A stretch of 64,000 nucleotides of DNA, from positions 44,935 through 108,934 of the forward strand of contig NQWY01033931.1 of NCBI GenBank assembly GCA_019425655.1, written 5' to 3'. Position numbers and translations under genes: made by a program. Within the stretch, counting starts at the first letter, position 1, and each line of letters opens with the position of its first letter. Source of the DNA: Rhizophagus prolifer (Eukaryota > Glomeromycota > Glomeromycetes > Glomerales > Glomeraceae). A model generated the notes under the pieces. That model saw nothing but the letters and a program-made list of their open reading frames with translations. It made no database searches and was not told the origin of the DNA. Below are positions 36,544 to 45,274 of this stretch, piece by piece.

Positions 36544-36616
36544 AATATCCGCAGATCGCTCACAGCGGATCTTGTTCGCTATGCATTTCCGTTCTGTGCC
36601 AAAACCGGACGTTAAT
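36544..36616 (-). repeat. Palindromic spacer motif, copy i (full length)
   Basis: On the minus strand this reads AACGTCCGGTTTTGGCACAG, a spacer, then ATCCGCTGTGAGCGATCTG and CGGATATT. It aligns over about 65 bases with copy b on the plus strand. Confidence 0.75.
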
Positions 36617-36664
36617 AACATCTGGTTCTGCTAAACAATTGGGGCTAGGTCACCTGCATAATTG

Positions 36665-37453
36665 TTATTCTGGTGGTATAACTGAACAATACATCGGCCC
36701 AGTGTAGTCGATTGGTTCACCATTGATTTTGTCAGCCATTCGATTTTTTTCATCAACCCAACTCGTGAACACTTCTAACCGATCATGAATTAGAGGATGT
36801 TTATCGGCACATGCAGCAAGCAGGAATGCTATGGCCTGGCCTACCTCCGTGCAGACAAGTAGTGCATAGTTCACATGCCAGCTATTCCGTCCATAAACAC
36901 CGGTAAGCTCGAAGCCATGAAATCTTTCATCTACCTCACCTATGTCCGTCAAGTGATTAAAGATAGCTTTATTATTTGGATGTGCTCCAAAATCGATAGC
37001 AGCTTCATAGTTAGCCATCACATATTCAGCCATTTCAGGAGAAATGGATTTTAATTCATTTGAGGCCTTCTTCACGGAGAACATTTTGCGACATTTATGA
37101 AGTGCGCTCTCAGTTTTGTGCCTATTTAACCATATCTGTTCCATCGCTTCGTTATGGGCGATCAGGTAAGCATAACAGGCGGACTCAAGCGCGGTGCGAA
37201 CGATCGGAAAGACTGCCACCAAGTGTCCAGATAGCGCCTGCCGTACTGCGCTAAGCAGCAGAGTATAGGAATTCATTGCCAAAAAACCGGTAATAGGGTT
37301 CACATCAAATTCATGGTCAAAAAACTCTTTTTGAAATATCTGATCCATCTGAAGAACCATATACATTAGCTGAGGATGTTCCTGTGCGTGATCGTTAGAG
37401 TTTTCAAGTGTTGCATTTAGATAATCGAGAAGAGTTCCTGCATTCATTTTCAT
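36665..37453 (-). CDS. Uncharacterised 262-residue protein
   Basis: The protein is mostly helical and cytoplasmic, with several His, Cys and Tyr residues (for example ALHKCRKMF and HVNYALLVCTEVGQAIAFLLAAC). It resembles, in general character only, the helical proteins found in phage-exclusion and other accessory islands. No motif can be assigned. GGAAAAC lies upstream of the ATG. It is a one-gene unit between motif copies i and j. Confidence 0.6.
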   Translation of the reverse strand: MKMNAGTLLDYLNATLENSNDHAQEHPQLMYMVLQMDQIFQKEFFDHEFDVNPITGFLAMNSYTLLLSAVRQALSGHLVAVFPIVRTALESACYAYLIAHNEAMEQIWLNRHKTESALHKCRKMFSVKKASNELKSISPEMAEYVMANYEAAIDFGAHPNNKAIFNHLTDIGEVDERFHGFELTGVYGRNSWHVNYALLVCTEVGQAIAFLLAACADKHPLIHDRLEVFTSWVDEKNRMADKINGEPIDYTGPMYCSVIPPE

Positions 37454-37537
37454 TCTTTGTTTTCCAAAATTTTTATTTACCTGATGTTATCGCATTCATG
37501 CAAATATATAATTAACTTAATCTCACCCAGGTGACAA

Positions 37538-37568
37538 CTTCTGCTCCTCGCTCAAAGCTGCCTGTCAA
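37538..37568 (+). repeat. Palindromic spacer motif, copy j
   Basis: CTTCTGCTCCTCGCTCAAAG followed by CTGCCTGTCA. It is the inverted counterpart of copy k across an orphan Tn3-type end. Confidence 0.7.
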
Positions 37569-37571
37569 AAT

Positions 37572-37609
37572 GGGGTCCGCTTGGAAAACGGAAAATATCC
37601 TACGTTAAG
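37572..37609 (+). repeat. Orphan Tn3-family terminal repeat of a second type
   Basis: GGGGTCCGCTTGGAAAACGG continuing to ACGTTAAG has the Tn3-family layout and resembles the Tn21/Tn501 subgroup more than the repeats at 25421 and 34768. No partner was found in the window. Confidence 0.7.
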
Positions 37610-37628
37610 GCCGTTTCTTAAGCAGACA

Positions 37629-37659
37629 TGACAGGCAGCTCTGAGCGTGAAGCGGACTT
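37629..37659 (-). repeat. Palindromic spacer motif, copy k
   Basis: On the minus strand AAGTCCGCTTCACGCTCAGA followed by GCTGCCTGTCA. Confidence 0.7.
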
Positions 37660-37759
37660 TTTTGCGTCTGCTTGCAAGGTATTTATCACAACCAGCTTTA
37701 CCCCACCAAGAAATGACGTATAAATTGAAGGGATTATTGATTGTGAAGGTACCTTAATT

Positions 37760-38446
37760 ATGAATGCCTATGAAAAGCAGTACAGGCAACTGTTAGCTGA
37801 AGGCTATGCCGCATGGGCTGGGGACGATTTTCTCAGGGCAAAAACGCAGCAAGAAAAAATCTTTCATTGGCTTAGCTTTAATAATCATTTACCCCTGCCC
37901 GGAGCATCAGTGCTAGAAATGGGATGTGGAAACGGAGCCATGGCGTCTCAGGGGCTGGCCGAGCGAGGGTATGCCGTATGGGGTGTGGACTTCTCCGAAA
38001 CAGCCATCAAATGGGCAGAAAATCATTTCCAGCAGGCAGCCCTCTCCGCACATTTTATTGTTGGAAATGTTTGCCATATCGGTCAGTGTGAGGATGCAAC
38101 GTTTGAATTTATTATTGATGGCAGCTGTTTGCATTGCCTGATAGATGATGAACGGAGACTTTTTTTTGCTGAGGTGAAAAGGTTACTTAAACCTGGGGGG
38201 CGATTTGTGATCAGTTCCATGTGCGGAACTCCCCGGCTTGCTAACGACATGACTGCCTATGATCCGGTCAGACATCATTTACTGAAAGATGGGAAACCCT
38301 GGCGTACTTTGAAACCGCTTGAGAGCCTAATAAATGAGCTACAGGCTGAGCACTTTAATGTGCTTGCAACAAGAGTGAATAACAATGCGTGGTGGGATCA
38401 TGCCACAATCGTATGTACGATTAACGAATCACTGGAGGGTTCCTGA
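37760..38446 (+). CDS. Class I SAM-dependent methyltransferase
   Basis: The 228-residue protein has the methyltransferase fold. Motif I (VLEMGCGNG) lies at about residues 52-60, an acidic residue ends the second strand (VWGVDFS), and motif IV (DGSCLHCL) is at about 125. LKPGGRFVISSM is the typical post-motif. The substrate is unknown; it could be a small molecule. GAAGG precedes the ATG. It is a one-gene unit, bounded on the left by motif copy k and on the right by an IS3 element. Confidence 0.85.
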   Translation: MNAYEKQYRQLLAEGYAAWAGDDFLRAKTQQEKIFHWLSFNNHLPLPGASVLEMGCGNGAMASQGLAERGYAVWGVDFSETAIKWAENHFQQAALSAHFIVGNVCHIGQCEDATFEFIIDGSCLHCLIDDERRLFFAEVKRLLKPGGRFVISSMCGTPRLANDMTAYDPVRHHLLKDGKPWRTLKPLESLINELQAEHFNVLATRVNNNAWWDHATIVCTINESLEGS

Positions 38447-38550
38447 ATTTCTTTAAAAAGATTGGATAGGTGCGGGGCGTTCAAAGTTGAATCGCCACGG
38501 GTTTAACAGACACCTCCGAGTCATTTAAAATGGCTTAAAGAGAGGTGCCC

Positions 38551-38829
38551 ATGAGCGGTAAGCGTTATCCCGAAGAGTTTAAAATTGAAGCAGTCAAACA
38601 GATTGTTGATCGCGGTTATTCTGTTGCCAGCGTTGCAACACGCCTCGATATCACCACCCACAGCCTTTACGCCTGGATAAAGAAGTACGGTCCGGACTCA
38701 TCCACTCATAAAGAACAGTCAGATGCTCAGGCCGAAATCCGCCGGCTCCAGAAGGAGCTGAAGCGGGTTACCGACGAACGGGACATATTAAAAAAAGCCG
38801 CGGCGTACTTCGCAAAGCTGTCCGACTGA
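38551..38829 (+). CDS. IS3-family transposase OrfA
   Basis: The 92-residue protein has the helix-turn-helix of IS3-family OrfA (KRYPEEFKIEAV ... SVASVATRLDI ... YAWIKKY) followed by a leucine-zipper-like coiled coil (RRLQKELKRVTDERDILKKAAAYF). GAGAGG lies before the ATG at 38551. It binds the ends of the element; alone it cannot transpose. Confidence 0.9.
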   Translation: MSGKRYPEEFKIEAVKQIVDRGYSVASVATRLDITTHSLYAWIKKYGPDSSTHKEQSDAQAEIRRLQKELKRVTDERDILKKAAAYFAKLSD

Positions 38830-39268
38830 GGTACGCCTTTATCCGTGACAACAGCAGTTGCTGGCCTGTTCGTCTGCTCTGTCGGGTGCTGGATGTTCAT
38901 CCCAGTGGCTTTTATGCCTGGCTTCAGCAGCCGCATTCTAAGCGCCACCAGGTAGATCTGAGACTGACGGGACAGATCAAACAGTTCTGGCTGGAGTCCG
39001 GTTGCGTTTATGGTTATCGCAAGATCCACCTCGACTTGCGGGATACCGGACAACAGTGCGGAGTTAACCGTGTCTGGCGACTGATGAAGCGTGCCGGGAT
39101 AAGGGCTCAGGTTGGGTACCGTAGCCCACGGGCACGCAAGGGAGAAGCCAGTATCGTGACACCTAACAGGCTCCAGCGACAGTTCAATCCGGATGCTCCG
39201 GATGAGCGTCTAGCGATCAGATGTCACCGACAGAATATGAAAACCAGTATTATCAACGGCTCGGAAGT
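38826..39268 (+). pseudogene. IS3-family orfB, internally deleted
   Basis: The first part has the usual OrfB N-terminal domain (HPSGFYAWL, then CVYGYRKIHLDL and NRVWRLMKRAGI). At about 39215, just before the DDE catalytic core should begin, it jumps to the extreme C-terminal codons (in another frame, ending at a TAG at 39269-39273). The catalytic residues are missing, so it is inactive. Confidence 0.85.
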
Positions 39269-39308
39269 GTCTAGATTATCCGTGGCGATTCATACCGCTT
39301 TTTTCTGG

Positions 39309-39692
39309 TTAATCACGAACACCATCATAATCATTAAGTATTTGCATCAACAGTGTTCTTGGTATGTCTTTTGTGGATATTCTGAAACTGGTACTCAGGC
39401 GCGAGGCAATCATAGCGGAAGTAATTTTATTATCATCGTAGGCGATGGTCATATGCTTTCCGATATTCTGTCGGGTCATGTCCGACAACCTTTTGCCACA
39501 TTCATCGGAAAATCTAAAGATTAAATTCTCTGCACCTGTCTCATCCTTCTCTACATAATTAATTGACTTTACACATCCAGAGTCAAAAGAAGTTTTCTCA
39601 TTACCGACCGAAAAAACCAAACTCCCTTTTGCTGCAGTCGATGTCAATGGCACAAGCACCGCGAGTAACAACATCCCAAACTTGATTTGCAT
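39309..39692 (-). CDS. Exported protein with a SecD P1-head-like domain
   Basis: The 127-residue protein has a signal peptide (MQIKFGMLLLAVLVPLTSTAAKG). The mature part contains LSDMTRQNIGKHMTIAYDD followed by a strand and a small helix, which is the pattern of the periplasmic P1 head subdomain of SecD. It has two Cys. AGGAG lies before the ATG at 39692; an upstream in-frame ATG at 39737 is less likely. The role is unknown. It is bounded by an IS3 remnant and motif copy l. Confidence 0.6.
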   Translation of the reverse strand: MQIKFGMLLLAVLVPLTSTAAKGSLVFSVGNEKTSFDSGCVKSINYVEKDETGAENLIFRFSDECGKRLSDMTRQNIGKHMTIAYDDNKITSAMIASRLSTSFRISTKDIPRTLLMQILNDYDGVRD

Positions 39693-39751
39693 CTTCTTCT
39701 CCTTTTGTTTGTTGACCGGCTCCCCATAAATTAACATATCTCAACGCTATC

Positions 39752-39780
39752 AACGTCTGCTTTTGGCACATAGCAGACCG
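39752..39780 (+). repeat. Palindromic spacer motif, copy l
   Basis: AACGTCTGCTTTTGGCACAT followed by AGCAGACCG. Confidence 0.8.
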
Positions 39781-39802
39781 TCCAGATAAGAACTCAGGAT
39801 CA

Positions 39803-40378
39803 CTACTTCCCTGCCTTTACCCGGAGTATGGTTTGCCGGGTGGTATTAAACTCCCGCGCAATGGCGCTGATACTGATCCCGGCGTTAATCCGTGCAATCA
39901 CCGTACTTTGCTGTTCTTCACTCAGTACTGAAGGACGTCCAAACCGCTTTCCTGCTGCTTTTGCCCGCGCAATACCAGAGTGCGTGCGCTCTAGCAGCAA
40001 ATCTCGTTCAAATTCAGCCACAGCAGAGATGACCTGCATTGTCATTTTTCCTGCCGGGCTTGTCAGATCCACACCGCCCAGAGCGAGGCAGTGAACGCGA
40101 ATATCTGAAGCAGCCAGTTGTTCCACCGTTTTTCTGATATCCATCGCGTTGCGTCCCAGACGGTCAAGTTTGGTGACAATCAGCACATCGCCATTTTCCA
40201 TCCGGTCGAGCAGTTTAGAAAACCCTGGCCGCTCACTGGCGGCAACTGAGCCACTGATGTGTTCTTCAATCAGTCGCTGAGATTTAACAGCGAAACCGGC
40301 CGCCTCAATTTCTCTTCGCTGATTTTCGGTTGTCTGCTCCAGGGTAGAGACACGACAGTAGGCAAAAACACGTGACAT
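39803..40378 (-). CDS. tnpR: Tn3-family resolvase (serine recombinase)
   Basis: The 191-residue protein has the serine recombinase domain with catalytic Ser11 (YCRVSTLEQ), the Arg-containing KLDRLGRN motif and GGVDLTS. A C-terminal helix-turn-helix ([19 protein letters not shown]) binds the res site. It resolves cointegrates formed by Tn3-type transposition and usually represses tnpA and itself. The divergent tnpA stump and the repeats between them confirm its origin. It looks intact. Confidence 0.93.
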   Translation of the reverse strand: MSRVFAYCRVSTLEQTTENQRREIEAAGFAVKSQRLIEEHISGSVAASERPGFSKLLDRMENGDVLIVTKLDRLGRNAMDIRKTVEQLAASDIRVHCLALGGVDLTSPAGKMTMQVISAVAEFERDLLLERTHSGIARAKAAGKRFGRPSVLSEEQQSTVIARINAGISISAIAREFNTTRQTILRVKAGK

Positions 40379-40384
40379 AGTGAT

Positions 40385-40480
40385 ATTTTATGTACGAAAT
40401 GGATGTACGAATCATAACGCATGTACGAAACGAATTTCACTTACTTTCGGACAGATTTGCAGAGTAGTGTACGAAACCGA
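40385..40480. promoter_or_regulatory. res site between tnpR and tnpA remnant
   Basis: Four copies of TGTACGAA (40391, 40404, 40422, 40468) lie between the divergent genes. They look like the half-sites of the three resolvase-binding subsites of a Tn3-family res region. Confidence 0.75.
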
Positions 40481-40538
40481 CCGATTTCGGTCAGCGCAAA
40501 GCGATAACTTAAATAAACTATATGCAGAGGAAGCATTT

Positions 40539-40671
40539 ATGCCACGGAGACAAATACTCAGTAGTGAAGAAAAAGAACGCTTGTTGGTTGTGCCGGATGA
40601 TGACGTTCTTCTGACGCGCATATGCTTTTTGAGTGAACATGACCTCGCGCTTATTAATAAACATCGCAGGC
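40539..40671 (+). pseudogene. 5' fragment of a Tn3-family transposase gene (tnpA)
   Basis: The ATG has GAGGA upstream. The first about 40 residues (MPRRQILSSEEKERLL...) follow the usual TnpA N-terminus. The frame is then cut off and joined to IS3-family orfB. About 950 residues, including the DDE core, are missing. Confidence 0.85.
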
Positions 40672-40800
40672 CAGCTATCTTCGATTACATTGAAGTGTTC
40701 TACAACCGGGCCCGGCGCCACAGTCACCTCGGCGGCGTCAGTCCGGAGGCCTTCGAACAGGCCCAATCGTGAGGACAGAATTTGTCTACTGCCGTGGGGG
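40669..40800 (+). mobile_element. 3' scrap of an IS3-family element
   Basis: Codons for FDYIEVFYNRARRHSHLGGV and a following SPEAFEQ end are those of an IS3-family OrfB C-terminus. The right end of that element is probably near 40785-40808 (GTCTACTGCCGTGGGGGCAG). The insertion removed the rest of tnpA. Confidence 0.75.
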
Positions 40801-40824
40801 CAGTCCAAACTAAAGATCGCTGAT

Positions 40825-41268
40825 TTAATTGTTATCAAGCTCAACCCATACTTTCTTTTTAGCCATTACAGCGGAGAGGCTCTCTGGGTTAATAACTTTC
40901 CCAATCGGTGTATAGCGATATGAGGATTCAAATGAGGTATAGAACAAAACCAACGTTTGCTTACCGTACAGCATGAGATCGCCAGCCTGAATGGAGCCCG
41001 GGCGCACCGGGCTGGAAGGCAACGCATGAGGAAGGTCAGCGAACTTCTCATTACCATTCAGCTCATCCATTTCAAATTGCAAAGGTAAAGCATCAACAAA
41101 TGCTTTAGCAGCAGGGTTGTCGTGAAGTCTGACATAAAATTGCTGGCCGTTAATATTCATTTTAACTGTCATTGTGCTTACCTTGAAAGGCGGAGTCGAG
41201 GTATCGGCATGGCCAGCCAAAGTATCTGCCAGAAGCAGGCAATATATTAAGGCATACAGATATTTCAT
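40825..41268 (-). CDS. Exported cyclophilin-like-fold protein
   Basis: The 147-residue protein has a signal peptide cleaved after about residue 21. The mature part matches the small cyclophilin-like family (formerly DUF369): a strand NGQQFYVRLHDNPAAKAFVDALP, a central acidic turn, and a GSIQAGDLMLYGKQTLVLFY segment. The function is unproven. GAGGG precedes the ATG. It follows the hydrolase gene by 53 bp and probably belongs to the same operon. Confidence 0.8.
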   Translation of the reverse strand: MKYLYALIYCLLLADTLAGHADTSTPPFKVSTMTVKMNINGQQFYVRLHDNPAAKAFVDALPLQFEMDELNGNEKFADLPHALPSSPVRPGSIQAGDLMLYGKQTLVLFYTSFESSYRYTPIGKVINPESLSAVMAKKKVWVELDNN

Positions 41269-41321
41269 ATGATAACCCTCGCGAAAATTAGTCGCACCCT
41301 GCAGGATGCGACTTCAGACCA

Positions 41322-42365
41322 TTATTTGAGGTTAGCTTTAAAGAATGATGTCAGTTTAGCAAAAGGGATGAGATCGGTACGGTCATACAGATCAACATGG
41401 CCTGCGCCTGGCACGATGTACAACTCTTTCGGCTGTCCGGCACGTTTGTAAGCATCTTCGCTAAATTCTTTCGAATGCGCCTGATCACCTGTGATGAATA
41501 ACATCGGGCGTGGCGAAATGGTTTCGATATCGTTGAACGGATAGAAGTTCATAAATTTTCCAATACTGCTCAACATCGGTTTTGTAGTCACCTCTTCTTT
41601 CTCACCCTGTGGCGTATAACCTCCACGGGGAGTACGGTAGAAATCGAAGAATTCTCGCTGGATGGCTGACGTTGAGTCATCAAGCTTGTTAACAGTACCG
41701 GGGATATAGGCAATTTCTCCACCTTTGAACTCAACAAAACGTTGTTCTGTTGCAGATTTAATAAACGCTTTGCGTTGTTCAGACGTAACTGAGTGATGAA
41801 GTCCGTTCCGGAAAGCAGACCCCATGTCATACATGCTGACTGTGGCAATGGCCTTCATTCTCGGGTCAATTTTGGCCGCACTGATAACAAAACTCCCACT
41901 CCCACATATACCCAGCACGCCAATATTATCCGGATCAATGTAAGGCTGAGTGCTCAAATAATCGACTGCGGCACTGAAATCATCTGAATAAACCTCCGGT
42001 GAAATCAGATGTCCGGGCTTTCCTTCACTTTCTCCCCAGAAGGAAAGGTCAATCGCCAGCGTTACAAACCCTTGTTCCGCCAGTTTCTGTGCATACAGGT
42101 TTGAGCTTTGCTCTTTTACTGCTCCCATTGGGTGGCCAATGACAATTGCCGGTTTTTTAGCGGTCTGATCCATCCCTTCAGGCATAAACAGATTGCCGAC
42201 TACATTCATCTGATATTGGTTCTTAAAAGTCACCTTTTTCTGGGTGACTGTATCGCTTTTGTAAAAATTATCAGCTCCGTTAGACATATCGGCTCCTGTG
42301 GCAGCAAATGAACTGATGAACAGTCCTAACAGCAAGGTAAATATTCTCATCAGGGAATTCCTCAT
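41322..42365 (-). CDS. Exported alpha/beta hydrolase (dienelactone-hydrolase-like)
   Basis: The 347-residue protein has a signal peptide (about residues 1-24). The alpha/beta-hydrolase core has IGHPMG, the nucleophile-elbow region LGICGSGSF near residue 153, an acidic residue in the FITGDQAHS region, and a final His in GAGHVDLYD. Such proteins cleave esters or thioesters; the substrate is unknown. Its start overlaps the end of the MFS gene in ATGA, so translation is coupled. A second ATG (codon 6) is an alternative start. Confidence 0.85.
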   Translation of the reverse strand: MRNSLMRIFTLLLGLFISSFAATGADMSNGADNFYKSDTVTQKKVTFKNQYQMNVVGNLFMPEGMDQTAKKPAIVIGHPMGAVKEQSSNLYAQKLAEQGFVTLAIDLSFWGESEGKPGHLISPEVYSDDFSAAVDYLSTQPYIDPDNIGVLGICGSGSFVISAAKIDPRMKAIATVSMYDMGSAFRNGLHHSVTSEQRKAFIKSATEQRFVEFKGGEIAYIPGTVNKLDDSTSAIQREFFDFYRTPRGGYTPQGEKEEVTTKPMLSSIGKFMNFYPFNDIETISPRPMLFITGDQAHSKEFSEDAYKRAGQPKELYIVPGAGHVDLYDRTDLIPFAKLTSFFKANLK

Positions 42366-43558
42366 CGGGTGTGGTGGAAATCTTTACGTGACGTCAATAT
42401 AACTAAGGCAGCAGCTATCACTAATAAGAGGCTACTGATGGTAAAAGTGCTTTGATAGCCGCTGTGGTCAAATGCTAATCCGCCGATTGTGGAGCCAAGT
42501 GCGATGGACAACTGCACCACGGCAACCATCAGACCACCGCCAGCCTCCGCATCTTCCGGCACAGTTCTGGCGATCCATGTCCACCAACCGGTAGGCGCGG
42601 CAGTGGCGATTAATCCCCATAAACCAAGCAAGGGTGCAACAATCCATATGTTGTGACCAAAAGCAATCAGGGCGACGGCAATGACCGCCATCAGGAAAGG
42701 GATAGCAATAAGCGTGGAATAAAAGCCGTATTTCAAAAATATGCCAATTACCAGGCTACCAATAAAGCCAGTGACACCGATGGTCAACAAGGTGAACGAC
42801 AACGTGGCGATATCCACCTGTGTTACTGTCTCAAGGAACGGACGCAGGTATGTAAACAAAGAAAACTGCCCCATAAAGAACAATCCACAGGCTGCAAGGC
42901 CAACGGCCACAACAGGGTTAGCAAAAAGGCGAAAAACAGTGCCGGTACGTTTATCTTCTTTATCTGCGGGCATTGTCGGCAGACTGAACCACTGCCAGAT
43001 AGAAGCAATCACCGCGACCGGAACGATACAAAAGAATGCACCCCGCCAGCCGATGACGGACCCCAGATAACTTCCCAGTGGGGCGGCGATAATAGTTGCC
43101 AGCGCGTTGCCCCCGTTAAAAATAGCCAGCGCGCGGGTAACCTGATATTGAGGAACGAGGCGAATAGCCGTGGCGGCAGACAGCGACCAGAATCCACCAA
43201 TAACAATACCGATCAGAGCACGACCAACCATGTAAATCAGATAACTGGGCGCTAACGCGATAATAGCTCCTGAAATCGCCATCAATGCAGTCATACTCAA
43301 CAGTAATATCTTACGGTTGATCCCCCAAGCCAGTGTAGATACAGAGAGACTCGTCATTACCGCAAACACGCCGGAAATGGCGATCCCCTGGCCTACCAGT
43401 CCCTCACTGACGCCTAACTCTCCCGAAATAGGCGTCAGCAGGCTGACTGGCATAAATTCCGAAGCAATTAGCGCAAAGACGCATAATGTCATTGCCAGTA
43501 CACCGCTCCAGTACGCGCGTTCTTTGTGAAGATATGAGTCTCTCAACGATGTGGACAT
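42362..43558 (-). CDS. MFS efflux transporter (drug:H+ antiporter type)
   Basis: The 398-residue protein has twelve predicted membrane segments and the DHA1 signatures: FALIASEFMPVSLLTPI in the first segment, GRALIGIVIGGFWSLSAA in the fourth, and the GNALATIIAAPLGSYLG antiporter motif in the fifth. It resembles the AraJ/NepI/SotB branch that exports purine derivatives, sugars or drugs. The start at 43558 is chosen for its GGAGTC site; upstream in-frame codons lack one. Divergent to a LysR gene. Confidence 0.88.
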   Translation of the reverse strand: MSTSLRDSYLHKERAYWSGVLAMTLCVFALIASEFMPVSLLTPISGELGVSEGLVGQGIAISGVFAVMTSLSVSTLAWGINRKILLLSMTALMAISGAIIALAPSYLIYMVGRALIGIVIGGFWSLSAATAIRLVPQYQVTRALAIFNGGNALATIIAAPLGSYLGSVIGWRGAFFCIVPVAVIASIWQWFSLPTMPADKEDKRTGTVFRLFANPVVAVGLAACGLFFMGQFSLFTYLRPFLETVTQVDIATLSFTLLTIGVTGFIGSLVIGIFLKYGFYSTLIAIPFLMAVIAVALIAFGHNIWIVAPLLGLWGLIATAAPTGWWTWIARTVPEDAEAGGGLMVAVVQLSIALGSTIGGLAFDHSGYQSTFTISSLLLVIAAALVILTSRKDFHHTR

Positions 43559-43791
43559 AAATTGCTGACTCCGAATCCCCCGGCAGTTTTCAGGCAAGCC
43601 GGGGCCGGACGCTATTCACAGGAATAACGTCAGAAAATGAAATGTGAAGCACGATGAAAAAGGGCAACGGCATTAATTAACCATCACTTACTCATCGATT
43701 GTTGGAAATTTTACATACAAGGGGCATTATTACTAGCTAATGAATACTTAAAGGCTTTATAAGCATTGCTTATTAATGAGGGCTGTAATTG

Positions 43792-44715
43792 ATGAAACGC
43801 AACCTGAACGACCTTCTTTATTTTGTCACAGTCGCCCGTGAACGCAGTTTTACCCGTGCCGCTGCACAGTTGAGTGTCACTCAATCCGCTCTCAGCCAGG
43901 CGATTTCTGGACTTGAAGAGCGTATGCAAATTCGCCTTCTGACGCGAACCACCCGCAGCGTATCGCCGACGTCAGCTGGAGAACGACTGCTGTTGGCTAT
44001 AGGGAGTCGTATTGATGAAATTGAAGCCGAACTGGATATTCTGACCGAACTTCGTGATAAACCGGCAGGAACAGTCCGCATCACCTGTGGACCAAATGTT
44101 TTGCACAGCACGCTGCTGCCAAAACTGACACCACTGCTATATGAGTATCCGGATATTAATATCGAGTTCGATGCGAACCATGCTTTTCGCGACATTGTGG
44201 CAGACCGCTTTGATGCAGGCGTTCGACTGGGTGACACCATTGATAAAGACATGATAGCAGTTCCCATTGGTCCCAAATTGCGTATGGCCGCGGTGGCATC
44301 TCCGGATTATTTTTCGAGGTATCCAGTCCCTGGTACACCCCATGAGCTGACGCAGCATAATTGCATAAATCAACGAATGGTCAGGTCAGGCGGGTTGTAT
44401 ATCTGGGATTTTGATCAGGATGGGGGAGATCTTAACGTGCGTGTCACCGGGCAGCTCATTTTTAATACATCTGAACACATTGTTGAAGCAGCGCTTGCGG
44501 GACTTGGGATTGCTTTTTTGCCAGAAGAAGAATTTGAAACGCATATTGAAGACGGCAGGCTGGTTCGCGTCCTGGAGCAATGGTGCAAACCATTTCCTGG
44601 CTACTACTTATATTATCCCAGCAGAAAACAACCTTCTCCGGCATTCTCACTGGTCGTTGAAGCGCTGCGGGTAAATCGAAAACGCAAACCTGCCAGTGAG
44701 TCGGCGGGAGTATAA
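43792..44715 (+). CDS. LysR-type transcriptional regulator
   Basis: The 307-residue protein has an N-terminal helix-turn-helix (residues about 1-62; RSFTRAAAQLSVTQSALSQAI) and a periplasmic-binding-protein-like effector domain. It is divergent from the MFS-hydrolase-cyclophilin-like operon, and the 230-bp gap should hold its binding sites and both promoters. It very probably controls that operon. The ATG at 43792 is used in place of a TTG one codon before. Confidence 0.92.
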   Translation: MKRNLNDLLYFVTVARERSFTRAAAQLSVTQSALSQAISGLEERMQIRLLTRTTRSVSPTSAGERLLLAIGSRIDEIEAELDILTELRDKPAGTVRITCGPNVLHSTLLPKLTPLLYEYPDINIEFDANHAFRDIVADRFDAGVRLGDTIDKDMIAVPIGPKLRMAAVASPDYFSRYPVPGTPHELTQHNCINQRMVRSGGLYIWDFDQDGGDLNVRVTGQLIFNTSEHIVEAALAGLGIAFLPEEEFETHIEDGRLVRVLEQWCKPFPGYYLYYPSRKQPSPAFSLVVEALRVNRKRKPASESAGV

Positions 44716-44747
44716 CTTTTCCAAAGGCTGGCGTGGCTAAAAAACAG

Positions 44748-44786
44748 CCTTAACGTACAATAATTTTCGATATCCAGACTGCCCCC
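44748..44786 (-). repeat. Tn3-family terminal inverted repeat, right end of segment 2
   Basis: The 39-bp sequence matches 25421-25459 in inverted orientation (CCTTAACG ... CCCC). Confidence 0.9.
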
Positions 44787-44836
44787 TAATATGGCGTGTC
44801 AGTCATCTGTATCATGATGTGGCCGGGAGAATTTGT

Positions 44837-45274
44837 TCAGCCCGGCACGCCATTCGCCAGCTGTCGTCCAGCTGTTGTCCAGCTGTACAGGCCGGACATC
44901 AGCCAGGGAGTCAGCATCATCCGCAAGCCTGCCCCTGGCCGGGGCAGGACCATCACGTCCGTCGTGCGCCGTTCTGCCAGCATGCGTTCCTGCTCAGCGG
45001 CCAGCTCGCGGCCGGTTTCCGTCAGCCCTACGGCCAGCTGCAGGTTCGGGGCGCGCAGGGTGCGTAGCCAGCCCGTGGCCTCCATTCGACGGCAGGAAGC
45101 GCGCATATCCTTTGCCGCTTTTCTGCCGTGCAGATCCGGATTCTGGCTTATCCGGATGCCCTGCTCCGCGTCGTGATGTGATTCTGGGCCCGGGCATGCA
45201 GGGTGTATGCGGGAGAAATTAAATGAATGATGTGAATGAACTAAAAGACCTGATCGGCAGAACGGCACAGGCAA
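44837..45274 (-). CDS. Possible winged-helix protein
   Basis: The frame is GC-rich and open on several strands, so coding is uncertain. In this phase the middle reads RASCRRMEATGWLRTL...LAVGLTETGRELAAE, which looks like a winged-helix recognition helix, wing and following helix. No ribosome-binding site clearly fixes the start, and the beginning overlaps the next gene on the other strand. Confidence 0.35.
   Translation of the reverse strand: MPVPFCRSGLLVHSHHSFNFSRIHPACPGPESHHDAEQGIRISQNPDLHGRKAAKDMRASCRRMEATGWLRTLRAPNLQLAVGLTETGRELAAEQERMLAERRTTDVMVLPRPGAGLRMMLTPWLMSGLYSWTTAGRQLANGVPG

Larger units (their letters stand above)
38488..39292 (+). mobile_element. Internally deleted IS3-family insertion sequence
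   Basis: The ends are inverted: TGAATCGCCACGG at 38488 and its complement ending at 39292. orfA is intact, while orfB has lost its central catalytic part at about 39215; the last codons of orfB before the right end remain. The element is 805 bp, compared with about 1.2-1.3 kb for complete members. No target duplication is visible. Confidence 0.85.
34768..44786. mobile_element. 10-kb decayed Tn3-family transposon
   Basis: A terminal repeat at 34768-34805 and an inverted copy at 44748-44786 match those of segment 1. Inside lie a divergent tnpR, a res-like site and the first codons of a Tn3-family tnpA, which is cut off by IS3 debris. Passenger genes fill the rest. No target duplication is visible (ATCAT on the left, TAATA on the right), so one end may have been moved by recombination, or the two ends may come from different insertions. 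Confidence 0.6.

Noticed and set aside
25501-39780. Palindromic motifs as integron attC sites
   Set aside because: No integron integrase gene was found, and the motifs lack consistently placed GTTRRRY and RYYYAAC cores; genes also lie in both directions.
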